Shown: positions 1 through 9,057 of the stretch, piece by piece
Layout: each line of letters starts with the position of its first letter
Position numbering within the stretch: position 1 is the first letter of the stretch
Assembly: GCF_004768465.1 (NCBI RefSeq)
Contig: NZ_SRMF01000002.1
Span: 456,401 to 520,400, forward strand
Direction: 5' to 3'
DNA length: 64,000 nucleotides
Source: Natronospirillum operosum
GTDB taxonomy: Bacteria; Pseudomonadota; Gammaproteobacteria; Pseudomonadales; Natronospirillaceae
Made by a program: the position numbers and the translations under genes
The notes under the pieces: generated by a model
Seen by the model: the letters and a program-made list of their open reading frames with translations, nothing else
The model's database searches: none
What the model was told of the DNA's origin: nothing

Positions 1-1218
1 CATGTCCAGCGTCAGCAACTCGCCGGACACCAGAGGCGGCGCCTTCTCCAGCCGATCTATACGGGTCGATACCGCCTGTTCCCGCGCGTTTTCCAGCACC
101 GAGAAATCAAAGGGCACCTCGGCCGCCTCTATATCAGCGCGCCGGACACGGATATTGGGCCGCCGCGAGATCACTCCGCAGTATTCGGGCATGCTCTCGG
201 CATAGGGCGCGGTACCGATACGGCGCGCCTCGTCGATGATGGTCTGCTTGTTCTCCGTGATCACCGGGCGCAGCACCAGTTGATCGGTCACCTGATCAAT
301 CACCTTCAGGTTGGTCAGGCTCTGGCTCGACACCTGGGCCACCGCATCACCGGTCACCAGCGCCGGAATCTGCCAGTGCTCAGCAAACTGACTGGCCACG
401 CGCAGCATCATGCGCTTCAGCACCACCCCCATCAGGCCGTCCGGAATGACGCGCAGAATTTCCGCCACCACGGGCTCGAACGGTACCGAGGTAAAAAAGA
501 CCTTGTGCGAACGTCCGTACTGACGCCACAGATGCAGCACCACTTCCCGCACCCCGGCTTCATGGGCCGGACCGCCCAGATTGAAGAACAGGAAATGCGT
601 GCGCGCTCCGCGCGTCATCATGCGCCAGGCGGCCACCGGGGAGTCGAAACCGCCGGAAATCAGCGCTAGCGCATTCTCCTGGGTACCCAGCGGATAGCCC
701 CCAACACCCGGCCAGCGCCGGGTAATCAGCAGCAGCCGCGTGTTCTTCAGTTCCAGTGTCAGGGTGACCTCGGGGCGGGTCAGGTCGACCGTAGCATCCG
801 GCACGGCGGCCAGCACCTGACCGCCCAGATAGCGTTCCAGCTCCGAGGAGGTGAATGCATGGTCCCCGCGGCGCTTGACGCGCACACAGAAACGCTTGCC
901 GGCAACCTGATCAACCCAGTAAGGCAGAACCTGGCGGGCGATCTGTTCCGGTGACTCGCCACGCAATTCTTCCACGGCCAGAATTTCATGCAGGCCGGGA
1001 ATACGGCCCAGTGCCGCCTCCACCCGGTCGCGCCCTATAGCCGCCAAGGTTTCACTCAGGTGCACTTCCAGGCTGTCGAAGCCGCCCTGCACGCGCGCCT
1101 GAGGGTCATCGAGCTGGATCACCATGCGCACATTGTGACGCAGGCACTTGATCATGTGGTCCCGCACCGATTTGGACTTGATGGTGATTTCCGGATGGAG
1201 CTTGATGAGATAATGCAT
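1..1218 (-). CDS. thiI: tRNA 4-thiouridine sulfurtransferase ThiI (3' part outside the window)
   Basis: The reading frame runs leftward off the window edge and gives 406 codons in phase. ThiI adenylates U8 of tRNA and transfers sulfur to make 4-thiouridine; it also supplies sulfur for thiamine thiazole synthesis in enterics. The start MHYLIKLHPEITIKSKSVR is typical of the N-terminal ferredoxin-like and THUMP region. The PP-loop SGGFDSPVAAW lies near residue 188, and YCGVISRRP carries the cysteine equivalent to the catalytic Cys344 of E. coli ThiI. Full-length ThiI is about 480 residues with a rhodanese domain in gammaproteobacteria; that domain would lie beyond the edge and cannot be seen. 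The ATG at 1218 is the only start that fits the conserved N-terminus. The gene is divergent from the helicase at 1349, with a 130-bp spacer. Confidence 0.95.
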   Translation of the reverse strand, partial: MHYLIKLHPEITIKSKSVRDHMIKCLRHNVRMVIQLDDPQARVQGGFDSLEVHLSETLAAIGRDRVEAALGRIPGLHEILAVEELRGESPEQIARQVLPYWVDQVAGKRFCVRVKRRGDHAFTSSELERYLGGQVLAAVPDATVDLTRPEVTLTLELKNTRLLLITRRWPGVGGYPLGTQENALALISGGFDSPVAAWRMMTRGARTHFLFFNLGGPAHEAGVREVVLHLWRQYGRSHKVFFTSVPFEPVVAEILRVIPDGLMGVVLKRMMLRVASQFAEHWQIPALVTGDAVAQVSSQSLTNLKVIDQVTDQLVLRPVITENKQTIIDEARRIGTAPYAESMPEYCGVISRRPNIRVRRADIEAAEVPFDFSVLENAREQAVSTRIDRLEKAPPLVSGELLTLDM

Positions 1219-1348
1219 GAACAATTCGTGTGGCTCATCCATCGCACGACTCGGTATCCGTCGTGCCAGCCAGCCTCTGCAAAAAGGGACGGCATTTTAC
1301 CGATTCGATCACCCTGACGCAAAAACTGTGCTCAGGTATGCTGTCACC

Positions 1349-3733
1349 ATGACCGAGCTTCCCATTGCAGCCAGTACTCCACCCGCTGACGAACCCGCCG
1401 TTGAGGCGCCGTCACTGTGCTTCCGGGTGGGCATCCGGGCACTGTGCGATTTCTGTGACCGCTATGGCGACCTGGATCTCCGCTTTACGCCGGCGCCGAC
1501 CGCCGAGCAGGGTCAGGCCGGGCACCAGGTCATGGGTCAGCGCCGCGCCCGAACGCACGACCTGGAAGTGAGCGTGACGCGTGAACTGGTACTCTCCGGA
1601 GTCCGCCTGCAGTTGCAGGGCCGGGTTGATGCACTCGACAGCCAGGCCCGCTGCGTCGAGGAGTTCAAGACCCACCGCGGTGACCTGAGTCGGCAGGGCG
1701 CCAACCAGCGCACCCTGCACTGGGCCCAGGTGCAGACCTACGGAGCGCTGCTCTGTCATGAACGGGACTGGGACGAGATCACCCTGCGCCTGATCTATTT
1801 CAACATCGACGACCAGCAGGAAACCCAACTCAGCGAACAGTGGACCGCCGTCGAGCTGGAAGCGGCGTTGCTGGCGCGTTGCCACCGCTTCGTCGACTGG
1901 GCGCGCCGCGAGGCCCGGCACCGCAGTCAGCGTGATCAGGGGCTGCGCCGTCTCCGTTTCCCGTTTGCAGAATTTCGCCCCGGCCAGCGGGGTCTGGCCG
2001 AATCCGTCTACAAGGCCGTGCATACCGGCCGCACCCTGTTGCTCGAAGCGCCAACCGGGCTCGGCAAGACGCTGGGCACCCTGTTCCCTGCCCTGCGCGC
2101 CATGCCCGAACGCCAACAGGACCGTCTGCTGTGGCTGTGTGCTCGTACTTCCGGCCGGGGCCTGGCGCTGGATGGATTGCGCCGCCTGCGCAGCGGCCCC
2201 GAGCCTGCGCTGCCAGTACGCGCCCTCGAACTGGTCGCCCGCGAGCGTGCCTGTGAACACCCGGACAAGGCCTGCCACGGTGATGCCTGCCCGCTGGCAG
2301 CCGGATTCTATGACCGCTTGCCGGCCGCTCGCCAGGAAGCGCTGACGGCACCGGACTCGACGCCCATGGTGGACTGGCCACTGCTGGACCAGGCACGAGT
2401 CCGGCAGGTGGCCTTGCGGCATCAGATCTGCCCCTACTATCTGAGCCAGGAGCTGGCCCGCTGGAGCGATGTCATCGTGGCCGATTACAACCACTACTTT
2501 GATCGCAGCGCCCTGCTGCATGCGCTGGCCGTGCAGGAGCAGTGGCGGCTGACCCTGCTGGTGGATGAGGCACACAACCTGCTGGAGCGCGCGCGCAGCA
2601 TGTACAGTGTCAGCCTGCGCAAACAGGCTCTGCTGACAGCGCGGCAACAGGCACCCGCCCCGGTGCGCCGGACTCTGGATCGACTGAACCGGGGCTGGAA
2701 TGCACTCCTGCAGCAGGAAGGCCTGGCGGCAGATACCACAGTCCGCGCCGCCCACTATCAGGAGGCAGACCAGGCGCCCACGGTGCTGACCGGACCGCTG
2801 CGTCAGTTCCTGCAGAGCTGGAGCGACTGGTTCGCGGACCACCCTGCAGAAGCTCTGCCGGACGTGCAGGCGTTCTATTTCGAGGCCCGGCAGTTCCAGC
2901 TTCTGACCGAATCATTCGATACCCACAGTCTGTTCGACATCACATTGCACCCGGGTCGCAACCGGAGTGAACTCTGCCTGCGCAATCTGGTGCCGGCGCC
3001 CTTTCTGGCACCACGGCTGGAGACCGGACACAGCAGCATCCTGTTCTCCGCCACGCTGCGCCCCATGACCTACTACCGGGAACTGCTGGGGTTGCCTGCA
3101 GGCACCGTGCAGCAGAGCCTGCCGCCGGTGTTCAGACCGGAGCAACTGGAGGTCCGCGTTGCCCGGCAACTGTCGACCCGCTTTCGGGACCGCGCCGCCA
3201 GTCTGGACCCCATTGTACAGTGCATGGTCCACCAGTACCGGCAGACCCCCGGCCCCTATATGGCCTATTTCAGCAGCTTTGCCTATCTTGATCAGGTGGC
3301 CGACCGACTGGCTGGGGAGGCCCCGGACATCCCCCAGTGGCGCCAGCATGCAGGCATGTCGGAACCCGCGCGGGACGCCTTTGTGGCGCATTTCCGGACC
3401 CGCACACCCGGCATTGGCTTTGCCGTCCTGGGCGGCATCTTTGGCGAAGGCATTGACCTGCCCGGAGATCAGCTGCTGGGTGTTTTTATCGCCACCCTGG
3501 GGCTGCCGCAGTGGAATGCGGTCAATGAATGTCAGCGCGCGCGCCTGCAGCAGCAGTTCGGCGCCGGCTACGAATTCACCTACCTGTATCCGGGACTGCA
3601 ACGGGTGGTACAGGCTGCCGGGCGCGTGATCCGCACCGAGACCGATCAGGGCGTGATCTGGCTGCTGGATGACCGCTATGCGAACCCCGACATACAGGCG
3701 CTGCTGCCCGCATGGTGGCAACTTAGAGGTTGA
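1349..3733 (+). CDS. XPD/Rad3-type Fe-S helicase with N-terminal PD-(D/E)XK nuclease domain
   Basis: This 794-residue protein should unwind DNA 5'-3' in repair. It is a two-part fusion. Residues about 25-160 look like a PD-(D/E)XK nuclease, with GRVDALD (D94) followed by VEEFKT (E105, K107). The rest is a superfamily 2 helicase: Walker A EAPTGLGKT near 233-241, four cysteines placed as in Fe-S helicases (C302, C309, C314, C361), the DEAH box in LLVDEAHN at 406-409, and motif VI QAAGRVIRT near the C-terminus. E. coli DinG and YoaA lack the nuclease domain. I chose the ATG at 1349 because conservation begins after it; an in-frame extension to 1217 would overlap the thiI start and has no recognisable content. 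It stands alone, divergent from thiI. The substrate and any partner are unknown. Confidence 0.85.
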   Translation: MTELPIAASTPPADEPAVEAPSLCFRVGIRALCDFCDRYGDLDLRFTPAPTAEQGQAGHQVMGQRRARTHDLEVSVTRELVLSGVRLQLQGRVDALDSQARCVEEFKTHRGDLSRQGANQRTLHWAQVQTYGALLCHERDWDEITLRLIYFNIDDQQETQLSEQWTAVELEAALLARCHRFVDWARREARHRSQRDQGLRRLRFPFAEFRPGQRGLAESVYKAVHTGRTLLLEAPTGLGKTLGTLFPALRAMPERQQDRLLWLCARTSGRGLALDGLRRLRSGPEPALPVRALELVARERACEHPDKACHGDACPLAAGFYDRLPAARQEALTAPDSTPMVDWPLLDQARVRQVALRHQICPYYLSQELARWSDVIVADYNHYFDRSALLHALAVQEQWRLTLLVDEAHNLLERARSMYSVSLRKQALLTARQQAPAPVRRTLDRLNRGWNALLQQEGLAADTTVRAAHYQEADQAPTVLTGPLRQFLQSWSDWFADHPAEALPDVQAFYFEARQFQLLTESFDTHSLFDITLHPGRNRSELCLRNLVPAPFLAPRLETGHSSILFSATLRPMTYYRELLGLPAGTVQQSLPPVFRPEQLEVRVARQLSTRFRDRAASLDPIVQCMVHQYRQTPGPYMAYFSSFAYLDQVADRLAGEAPDIPQWRQHAGMSEPARDAFVAHFRTRTPGIGFAVLGGIFGEGIDLPGDQLLGVFIATLGLPQWNAVNECQRARLQQQFGAGYEFTYLYPGLQRVVQAAGRVIRTETDQGVIWLLDDRYANPDIQALLPAWWQLRG

Positions 3734-3830
3734 TTCGACACCAGGCTGTGCAATGCACCCGGGTTGTTGTAATAATCTGCCGGTGTCCGCGCCAGGCACA
3801 GTAGTCACAGGAACGTCACGGGAGATCTGC

Positions 3831-4217
3831 ATGAAGAAGGCCGGAGCCACTGGGTTCAGCCGCATCATCAAGGCCACCGGTTATTCCCTGCAGGGGGTAC
3901 GCGCCGCCTTTCGCAATGAAGCCGCCTTTCGGCAGGAACTGATTCTGGTCGGGGTCGCCGTCGTGCTGGCCGTGCTGGTGGCCGAGACACTGCCCCAATG
4001 GCTTCTGCTGGTGGGGTCCGGTCTGCTGGTATTGATCGTGGAGCTGCTGAACTCGGCCATCGAGGCGGTGGTAGACCGTCTGGGCAGCGAATGGCATGAA
4101 CTGTCCGGGCGCGCCAAGGACATGGGCTCCGCCGCCGTCTTTATCAGCCTCCTGCTGATGGCCCTGACCTGGATTGTAGTGCTCTGGGAAGCCCGCCTGG
4201 CCGACCTCCTGCCCTGA
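3831..4217 (+). CDS. dgkA: Diacylglycerol kinase DgkA
   Basis: A 128-residue inner-membrane enzyme that phosphorylates diacylglycerol to phosphatidic acid, recycling the diacylglycerol left by head-group transfer from phospholipids. The length and three hydrophobic segments fit the prokaryotic family, and the signature ELLNSAIEAVVDR carries the catalytic glutamate and the metal-binding residues. The ATG at 3831 has GGGAG eight bases upstream; longer in-frame versions lack homology. It follows the helicase by 97 bp and is convergent with the META lipoprotein, with one base between the stop codons. Confidence 0.95.
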   Translation: MKKAGATGFSRIIKATGYSLQGVRAAFRNEAAFRQELILVGVAVVLAVLVAETLPQWLLLVGSGLLVLIVELLNSAIEAVVDRLGSEWHELSGRAKDMGSAAVFISLLLMALTWIVVLWEARLADLLP

Positions 4218-4218
4218 G

Positions 4219-5001
4219 TCAGCGGTCGGAGGCCTGCAGCGCTGCCAGCCAGCGGCCCTCCGCGTCATACCAGTGCCAGGTGTCGCCTTCCAGGCTGCCC
4301 CTGACCGCCTCTCTGGTCATGTCCAGAAAGCGGGCTTCAATGTCGGCCGTATTCATGCAGTACATCCGGGTGGTGACCAGGCTGCCGAAAGCCATCTGCT
4401 CAGCGGACAGGGTGAGCTGGCCGCCGTACTGATTGCAGCCGGTGGAACCGCTGACGGCATAGTCGCCGGCGGCAGAGTCTTCATCCGCGGTCAGCTTCAC
4501 CGTGGGCCGGTGCCCATCGGCAAAGCGGTCCAGGCCGAAGCCGTCCAGATGCACCACCGCCCAGACCTGATCCAGCAGCGCCTCGGCTGACTGGCCACAG
4601 AACTGCCCAAGTGTCAGTTCCGGAATATCGTCAAAGGTCAGGTGGTACCGTTCCGGGCCCTCCATGGGCGCTGCCCACTCATAGGTGGCCTGGCCCTCGG
4701 CCAGCACCCAGGCAGGAGACTCGCCGCGCGCCTCCAGATAGCGGCGCTCGGTCTCAAGCCAGGCGCCGGCCATCCGGACCGGGAACAGCTGGCCGGTGGA
4801 ACACTCGCGAAATACTGCCGCATCGGCCTGATACATCAGCATCCCGCGACTGTCTGTGGTCATGGCTGAACGGTCTGCCGGCAGGTTCAGCACGGTCGCG
4901 CTGTCCTGACCGGCACATCCGGCGAGCAGGCTCAGAGTGAGCAGCAGACCGCTCGCAACAGAGCGAGGAAATGAATTCTGTGGCATGGCAAACCCCGGCA
5001 T
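4219..5001 (-). CDS. META-domain (HslJ-like) lipoprotein
   Basis: A predicted envelope lipoprotein of 260 residues. The N-terminus has a hydrophobic stretch ending in the lipobox LAGC near residue 29. A middle part, CSTGQLFPVRMAG...LETERRYLEA, resembles the C-terminal domain of NlpE-like and related envelope lipoproteins. The C-terminal part, GSTGCNQYGGQLTL...TTRMYCM, is a META domain of the HslJ kind (DUF306). HslJ is linked to novobiocin tolerance in E. coli, but the biochemical role of the family is not settled. Start: ATG at 5001 has AAGGA nine bases upstream; the ATG at 4986 is equally possible and keeps the whole signal peptide. It is divergent from the EAL gene at 5084. Confidence 0.75.
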   Translation of the reverse strand: MPGFAMPQNSFPRSVASGLLLTLSLLAGCAGQDSATVLNLPADRSAMTTDSRGMLMYQADAAVFRECSTGQLFPVRMAGAWLETERRYLEARGESPAWVLAEGQATYEWAAPMEGPERYHLTFDDIPELTLGQFCGQSAEALLDQVWAVVHLDGFGLDRFADGHRPTVKLTADEDSAAGDYAVSGSTGCNQYGGQLTLSAEQMAFGSLVTTRMYCMNTADIEARFLDMTREAVRGSLEGDTWHWYDAEGRWLAALQASDR

Positions 5002-5083
5002 CGCAATCTATCCTTGGTGGTATACGGGTAACAGAAGGGTGCGGTCAGACCGACACCCAGTGACTTTCAGCTCAGGGAACGGA

Positions 5084-6754
5084 ATGATCAGTCTAAATGG
5101 CCGTTCGTGGCCACACAACCCACCTACAGCCTCACCCTCCCATCCAGCCAGCCGCCGCCAATTTCTGTTGCAGCTCTCCACCGTACTGGCCCTGCTGGCA
5201 CTGGGCACCATCATCGTCTACATGACCGGCGGTACCGGTTATGCTTTCCCCTATGTCCTGCTGGTGCCGGTTGTACTCGCCTCTGCCTGGTATGGCCTGC
5301 CGGCCAGCCTGATAACGGCGGCAGCCGCCGGCTTGCTGCTGGGCCCGCTGATGCCGCTGGATGTCGGTGCCGCTACGGCCCAGCCGCTGGGCAACTGGAT
5401 CGCCCGGCTGCTCATGTTCGTGCTGATCGGCACCTTTACCGGCTGGATGTTCCAGCGTCTCCGACGGGCCAACCAGGCCCAGGCGCGGGCACTGCGCACG
5501 GACAGCCGCACCGGCCTGCCCAATCAGGCCGCTCTGGACGCAGATCTCGCAGCCTTGCTGGCCCGGCAGGCCCGTGGCCACGCCGAGGACTGTGGTGTGG
5601 CCCTGGTCTTTGTGCGTATTCTGGATCTGGCGGAAGTACTGGAAGCTCTGGGCACCGACGCCTCCGACCAGGTGGTGGCCTCGGTAGCCGCACGCATTGC
5701 CGACCACAGCGACCAGTCGGTGCAGAGTTATCGCTTCAGCGGCTCGGAGATTCTGTTCCTGCTGCCCACACCCGACTCGGCACAGGTAGCCCCCCTGGTG
5801 GAAGCCGTGCGCCAGGCCGGAGAGGAAATCATGGAGGTGCGTGATGTTCCAGTGCGGGTACAGATGGCTATCGGCAGTCACTATTCGAATGATCTCAGGG
5901 TGGCCCCCGAGGAGCTGGTTCGGCGGGCTCGAACGGCCGTGGAAGAGGCCGAGTTCTATCGGCCCTATGACCCGGCCTTCGAACGCCGCAGCAGCGAGCG
6001 GGTGCAGTTGATATCCCGTATCCGCAGCGGCCTCAAGGCGGGCGAGTTCGAATTGCATTATCAGCCCAAGATTGACCTGATCACCAACCGACCGGCTGGT
6101 GCCGAAGCCCTGCTGCGCTGGCGTGCGGTCGACGGCCGGCTGATCATGCCGGACAGTTTCATGCCCAAGCTGGAGGATACCTCGCTGATCGCACCGGTGA
6201 CGCGCTTTGTTCTGCAGCAGGCCCTGGAGTTTCTGCGCCAGCATCCGGAGGAACAGCTGAGCATCAATTTCGCGGTACGCAACCTGTTCGACAAGGCCTT
6301 GATCCGGGATCTGCCCAAACTGGCCCAAGCCTCGCAGGTAGACCCCGGGCGACTCGAGATAGAGATCACCGAAGGGGCGCTGATCCGCAACCCGCATGGT
6401 GCCCGCCTGATACTGCAGGAACTGCGCAATCACGGATTTCCGGTCAGCCTTGATGATTTCGGCACCGGCTACTCGTCTTTCGAGTACCTGACCCACTTGC
6501 CGATCACCGGCCTCAAGATCGACCGCGCCTTCGTGCGCGATCTGGAATCCGCAGCCTCCAGCCGCACGGTCATGAAATGTCTGATCGAGATGGCCCAGGC
6601 GCTGGATCTATGGGTGGTGGCCGAGGGCATAGAGACCGAAGGCCAGTGCCGGATACTGCGGGAACTGGACTGCGATCTGGGCCAGGGTTATCTGTTCGGT
6701 CGTCCGATGACGGCCAAAAGCTACCTGCTCTGGCGCCAGACCGACCTCAGTTGA
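5084..6754 (+). CDS. Membrane c-di-GMP phosphodiesterase (degenerate GGDEF + EAL)
   Basis: A 556-residue signalling protein expected to hydrolyse c-di-GMP. Residues 27-125 form about four membrane helices of a KdpD/MASE-like sensor module. A GGDEF-fold domain (about 135-295) has SGSEI at 219-223 in place of GGDEF, so it should not make c-di-GMP and may be regulatory. The EAL domain (about 305-556) looks intact: EALLRW at 341, NFAVRN, EIEITE at 425-430, LDDFGTGYSS ending at 465 and AEGIE near 513. The ATG at 5084 is preceded by an AGGGAACGGA purine run; upstream in-frame codons lie inside the divergent lipoprotein gene. A close relative with the same architecture is encoded at 22891-24582. The signal sensed is unknown. 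Confidence 0.88.
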   Translation: MISLNGRSWPHNPPTASPSHPASRRQFLLQLSTVLALLALGTIIVYMTGGTGYAFPYVLLVPVVLASAWYGLPASLITAAAAGLLLGPLMPLDVGAATAQPLGNWIARLLMFVLIGTFTGWMFQRLRRANQAQARALRTDSRTGLPNQAALDADLAALLARQARGHAEDCGVALVFVRILDLAEVLEALGTDASDQVVASVAARIADHSDQSVQSYRFSGSEILFLLPTPDSAQVAPLVEAVRQAGEEIMEVRDVPVRVQMAIGSHYSNDLRVAPEELVRRARTAVEEAEFYRPYDPAFERRSSERVQLISRIRSGLKAGEFELHYQPKIDLITNRPAGAEALLRWRAVDGRLIMPDSFMPKLEDTSLIAPVTRFVLQQALEFLRQHPEEQLSINFAVRNLFDKALIRDLPKLAQASQVDPGRLEIEITEGALIRNPHGARLILQELRNHGFPVSLDDFGTGYSSFEYLTHLPITGLKIDRAFVRDLESAASSRTVMKCLIEMAQALDLWVVAEGIETEGQCRILRELDCDLGQGYLFGRPMTAKSYLLWRQTDLS

Positions 6755-6773
6755 GGCGCCTCTGCCACACCTT

Positions 6774-8090
6774 TCAGCGGCTGGTCAGCTTGAGCTCTAT
6801 GCGCCGATTGGCCTGCAGTGCTTCTGCACTGGTGCCGGCCTGCAGCGGCTGATGCTCCCCGAACCCGGTAGCGGCCATGCGGGCTTCCGGCACACCCCGT
6901 TCGGCCAGATACCGCACCACTGAAACCGCCCGTGCCGTCGACAGTTCCCAGTTGCTGGGGAAGCGCGCCGTGCTGATGGGAATCTGGTCGGTGTGGCCGT
7001 CCACCCGCAACACCCAGTCGACATCCTCCGGGATGGTTTCGGTCAGTTCCAGCACCAGATCCGCCAGCTTGTCGAGTTCTTCCAGACCGGCCTCACCGAT
7101 GGTGGCCGAGCCGGTGGCAAACAGCAGCTCCGACGGCAGCAGGAAGCGATCACCGATCACCCGTATATCGTCGCGCTCCGCCAACACTTCCCGCAGCCGA
7201 CGGAAGAATTCGGACTGATACTGCTCCAGTTCGGTGACCCGCTCGGCCAGCAGGGTATTCAGGCGTTCACCCAGATCAGCCAGTTCGGCTTCCTGTGTCT
7301 GCGTAATGTCCTCCTGCAGGCGCAGGGCTGCACTGATGGTGCGCAGCTGTGCCTGCAGCGCATCGATCGCGTCGTTGAGGCGGGCAATCTGGGCGCGCTG
7401 GGAAGCACTCAGTTCCAGTTCTTCCTCCAGCGCCCGGGCGCCTTCCTCGCTGATGGCCACCAGATCCTGAATGCGCAGTTCGCGCTCTTCTATTTCCTGC
7501 TGGGCCAGCAGCGTACGCTCCTGCTCTTCGGCAAGACGCGCCTCCAGTGCCTGCGAGCGATCACGCAGGGCACCTATCTCCGTCTGCCGCTCTTCCAGTT
7601 CGGCGTCCAGCTCGGCAACCTCGGTGTCGCGCTGCGTCAGCAATTCACTCATGTCCGCAACTTCGCGCTCCAGTTCTGCACGCAGTTCGCGCAGGGCAGC
7701 GATATCCTGCTGCAGCGAAGCCTGTGTGCCCAGCAAGACCTGAATGCGCTCGCGGTCGGCCGCCACCTGGTCTTCCAGCCGGTCCATTTCGGCCTGCAGT
7801 ATCTCTTCCCGGCCCAGACTGACCGCCAGGGCCTCGCGGGCCTGACCCAGTTGTTCTTCCAGTTCCTCGGTGCGCTCTTCTTCCAGCCGCAGCAGGCGTG
7901 ATATTTCCGTCAGCCGGTTGCCCAGGCGGGCCAGCTCGGAATCACGGTCGGACAGGGTCTGCGACAGGTACAACTGCGTCAGGGTGTAGATCAGCAGCAT
8001 GAAGATGACCAGCATCAACAGGGCAGACAAAGCATCCACATAACCCGGCCAGACACTGATGCTGCTGCTGGAACGTCGACGTCGATTCAT
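6774..8090 (-). CDS. MotB/OmpA-like peptidoglycan-anchored stator subunit with long coiled coil
   Basis: A 438-residue protein with one N-terminal membrane helix (about 16-42) containing YVDALSALLMLVIF; D19 sits where MotB-type stators carry the proton-binding aspartate. Residues about 45-290 are heptad-rich and charged (runs such as LRELRAELEREVADMSELL), predicting a very long periplasmic coiled coil. The C-terminus (about 305-438) is an OmpA/MotB peptidoglycan-binding domain with DGHTDQIPIS, FPSNWELSTARA and NRRIELKL. Flagellar MotB has a much shorter linker. The gene lies 49 bp downstream of the MotA-like gene, almost certainly in one transcript. No flagellar structural genes are near. The process it powers is unknown. 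Confidence 0.82.
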   Translation of the reverse strand: MNRRRRSSSSISVWPGYVDALSALLMLVIFMLLIYTLTQLYLSQTLSDRDSELARLGNRLTEISRLLRLEEERTEELEEQLGQAREALAVSLGREEILQAEMDRLEDQVAADRERIQVLLGTQASLQQDIAALRELRAELEREVADMSELLTQRDTEVAELDAELEERQTEIGALRDRSQALEARLAEEQERTLLAQQEIEERELRIQDLVAISEEGARALEEELELSASQRAQIARLNDAIDALQAQLRTISAALRLQEDITQTQEAELADLGERLNTLLAERVTELEQYQSEFFRRLREVLAERDDIRVIGDRFLLPSELLFATGSATIGEAGLEELDKLADLVLELTETIPEDVDWVLRVDGHTDQIPISTARFPSNWELSTARAVSVVRYLAERGVPEARMAATGFGEHQPLQAGTSAEALQANRRIELKLTSR

Positions 8091-8139
8091 CGCTGAAGCC
8101 CCTCACTCCGGACTCTGACCCTACCGACACTGCCCATGC

Positions 8140-8982
8140 TCAGTTCCGCCCCTGCAGTTCATCGCGCAGGCGAATGTTTTCCTGCCGCAAGCGATCCATC
8201 TCCAGCACGGACTCCAGATCCCGATCTTCCGGGAAGATCGGTTCCTCTCCGGCGCCACCGCTGCGGCGGGCTTCACGCACCTCTTCCACCAGATTGGTGA
8301 GCCCGGTCAGCCACTCTTCCAGGTCATCATAGAAGCGGTTCTGGGCATGCCCGGCCTGAATATCCAGAAAGCCCAGCACCAGAGACCCGCCCAACCCGAG
8401 CAGAGAGGAGCTGAAGGCCGTTGCCATGCCATCCAGCGGCGTAATCAGACCCGCCTGCAGCGTGGCAAAGACAGCCGAGAAATCTTCCCCCTGCATGTCC
8501 AGCCCCAGGATGACCTCACCGACAGAGCTGATGGTAATCAGCAGACCCCAGAAGGTACCCAGCAGGCCGAGAAACACCAGCAGACCGATGAAATAGCGCG
8601 AGATTTCACGTTGTTCGTCAAGGCGCGTGCGAATACCGTCGAGCACGGTGCGCAACGACAGCGCCGACAGGCTGAAACGGTCGCGCTTGTAATCATCACC
8701 CAGTTGCCGGGCCAGCGGCTTCAGCAGGCGTGGTTCCTGCAGCACAGACAGGCCTACACGACCGGTGCGAAACTGGGCCACCCAGCGAATCTCCGCGAAC
8801 AAAATGATGACCTGACGGTAGGTCAGTCCGATGCCGACCAGCAGCACCAGCACAATGGTGCCATTCAGAGCCCAGTTGGCCATGAAGGCATCGAACAAGC
8901 GCACGGCCAGTGCCGCACAGATGGCCACCACGACGGCGAGAAAGACCGACATCCAGACCAGCGTATGCTTGGGATTACTCAT
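8140..8982 (-). CDS. MotA/TolQ/ExbB-family proton channel subunit
   Basis: A 280-residue inner-membrane protein with a predicted helix at the start (HTLVWMSVFLAVVVAICAAL), a second near residue 40, and a later pair around GLLVFLGLLGTFWGLLITI and ITPLDGMATAFSSSLLGLGGSLVLG, the pattern and glycine-rich sequence of the MotA/TolQ/ExbB family. The C-terminal tail is cytoplasmic and charged, with heptads near the end. I prefer the ATG at 8982, which has GAGGG six bases upstream, over the ATG at 9003. It is the first gene of a pair with the coiled-coil MotB/OmpA protein. It should form the ion channel whose proton flow moves the partner subunit. Confidence 0.85.
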   Translation of the reverse strand: MSNPKHTLVWMSVFLAVVVAICAALAVRLFDAFMANWALNGTIVLVLLVGIGLTYRQVIILFAEIRWVAQFRTGRVGLSVLQEPRLLKPLARQLGDDYKRDRFSLSALSLRTVLDGIRTRLDEQREISRYFIGLLVFLGLLGTFWGLLITISSVGEVILGLDMQGEDFSAVFATLQAGLITPLDGMATAFSSSLLGLGGSLVLGFLDIQAGHAQNRFYDDLEEWLTGLTNLVEEVREARRSGGAGEEPIFPEDRDLESVLEMDRLRQENIRLRDELQGRN

Positions 8983-9033
8983 TGCTACCCTCGGGCGATT
9001 CAATCAGACTAAGCGGCAGTATGGCACAGTTCC

Positions 9034-9046
9034 ATTCAATTTGAAT
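9034..9046. promoter_or_regulatory. 13-bp palindrome before the M24 gene
   Basis: ATTCAA-T-TTGAAT is a perfect palindrome ending 11 bases before the ATG at 9058, in the short divergent spacer (8983-9057). Its place suits a repressor operator, but no regulator can be assigned and it does not resemble the HutC palindromes further right. Confidence 0.35.
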
Positions 9047-9057
9047 CGGTGCGGCAC

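Noticed and set aside
6774..8982. Zorya-type phage defence (ZorA/ZorB)
   Set aside because: The pair has the same channel/OmpA folds, but no ZorC/ZorD or ZorE genes adjoin it, and the long coiled coil is in the OmpA partner rather than the channel subunit.
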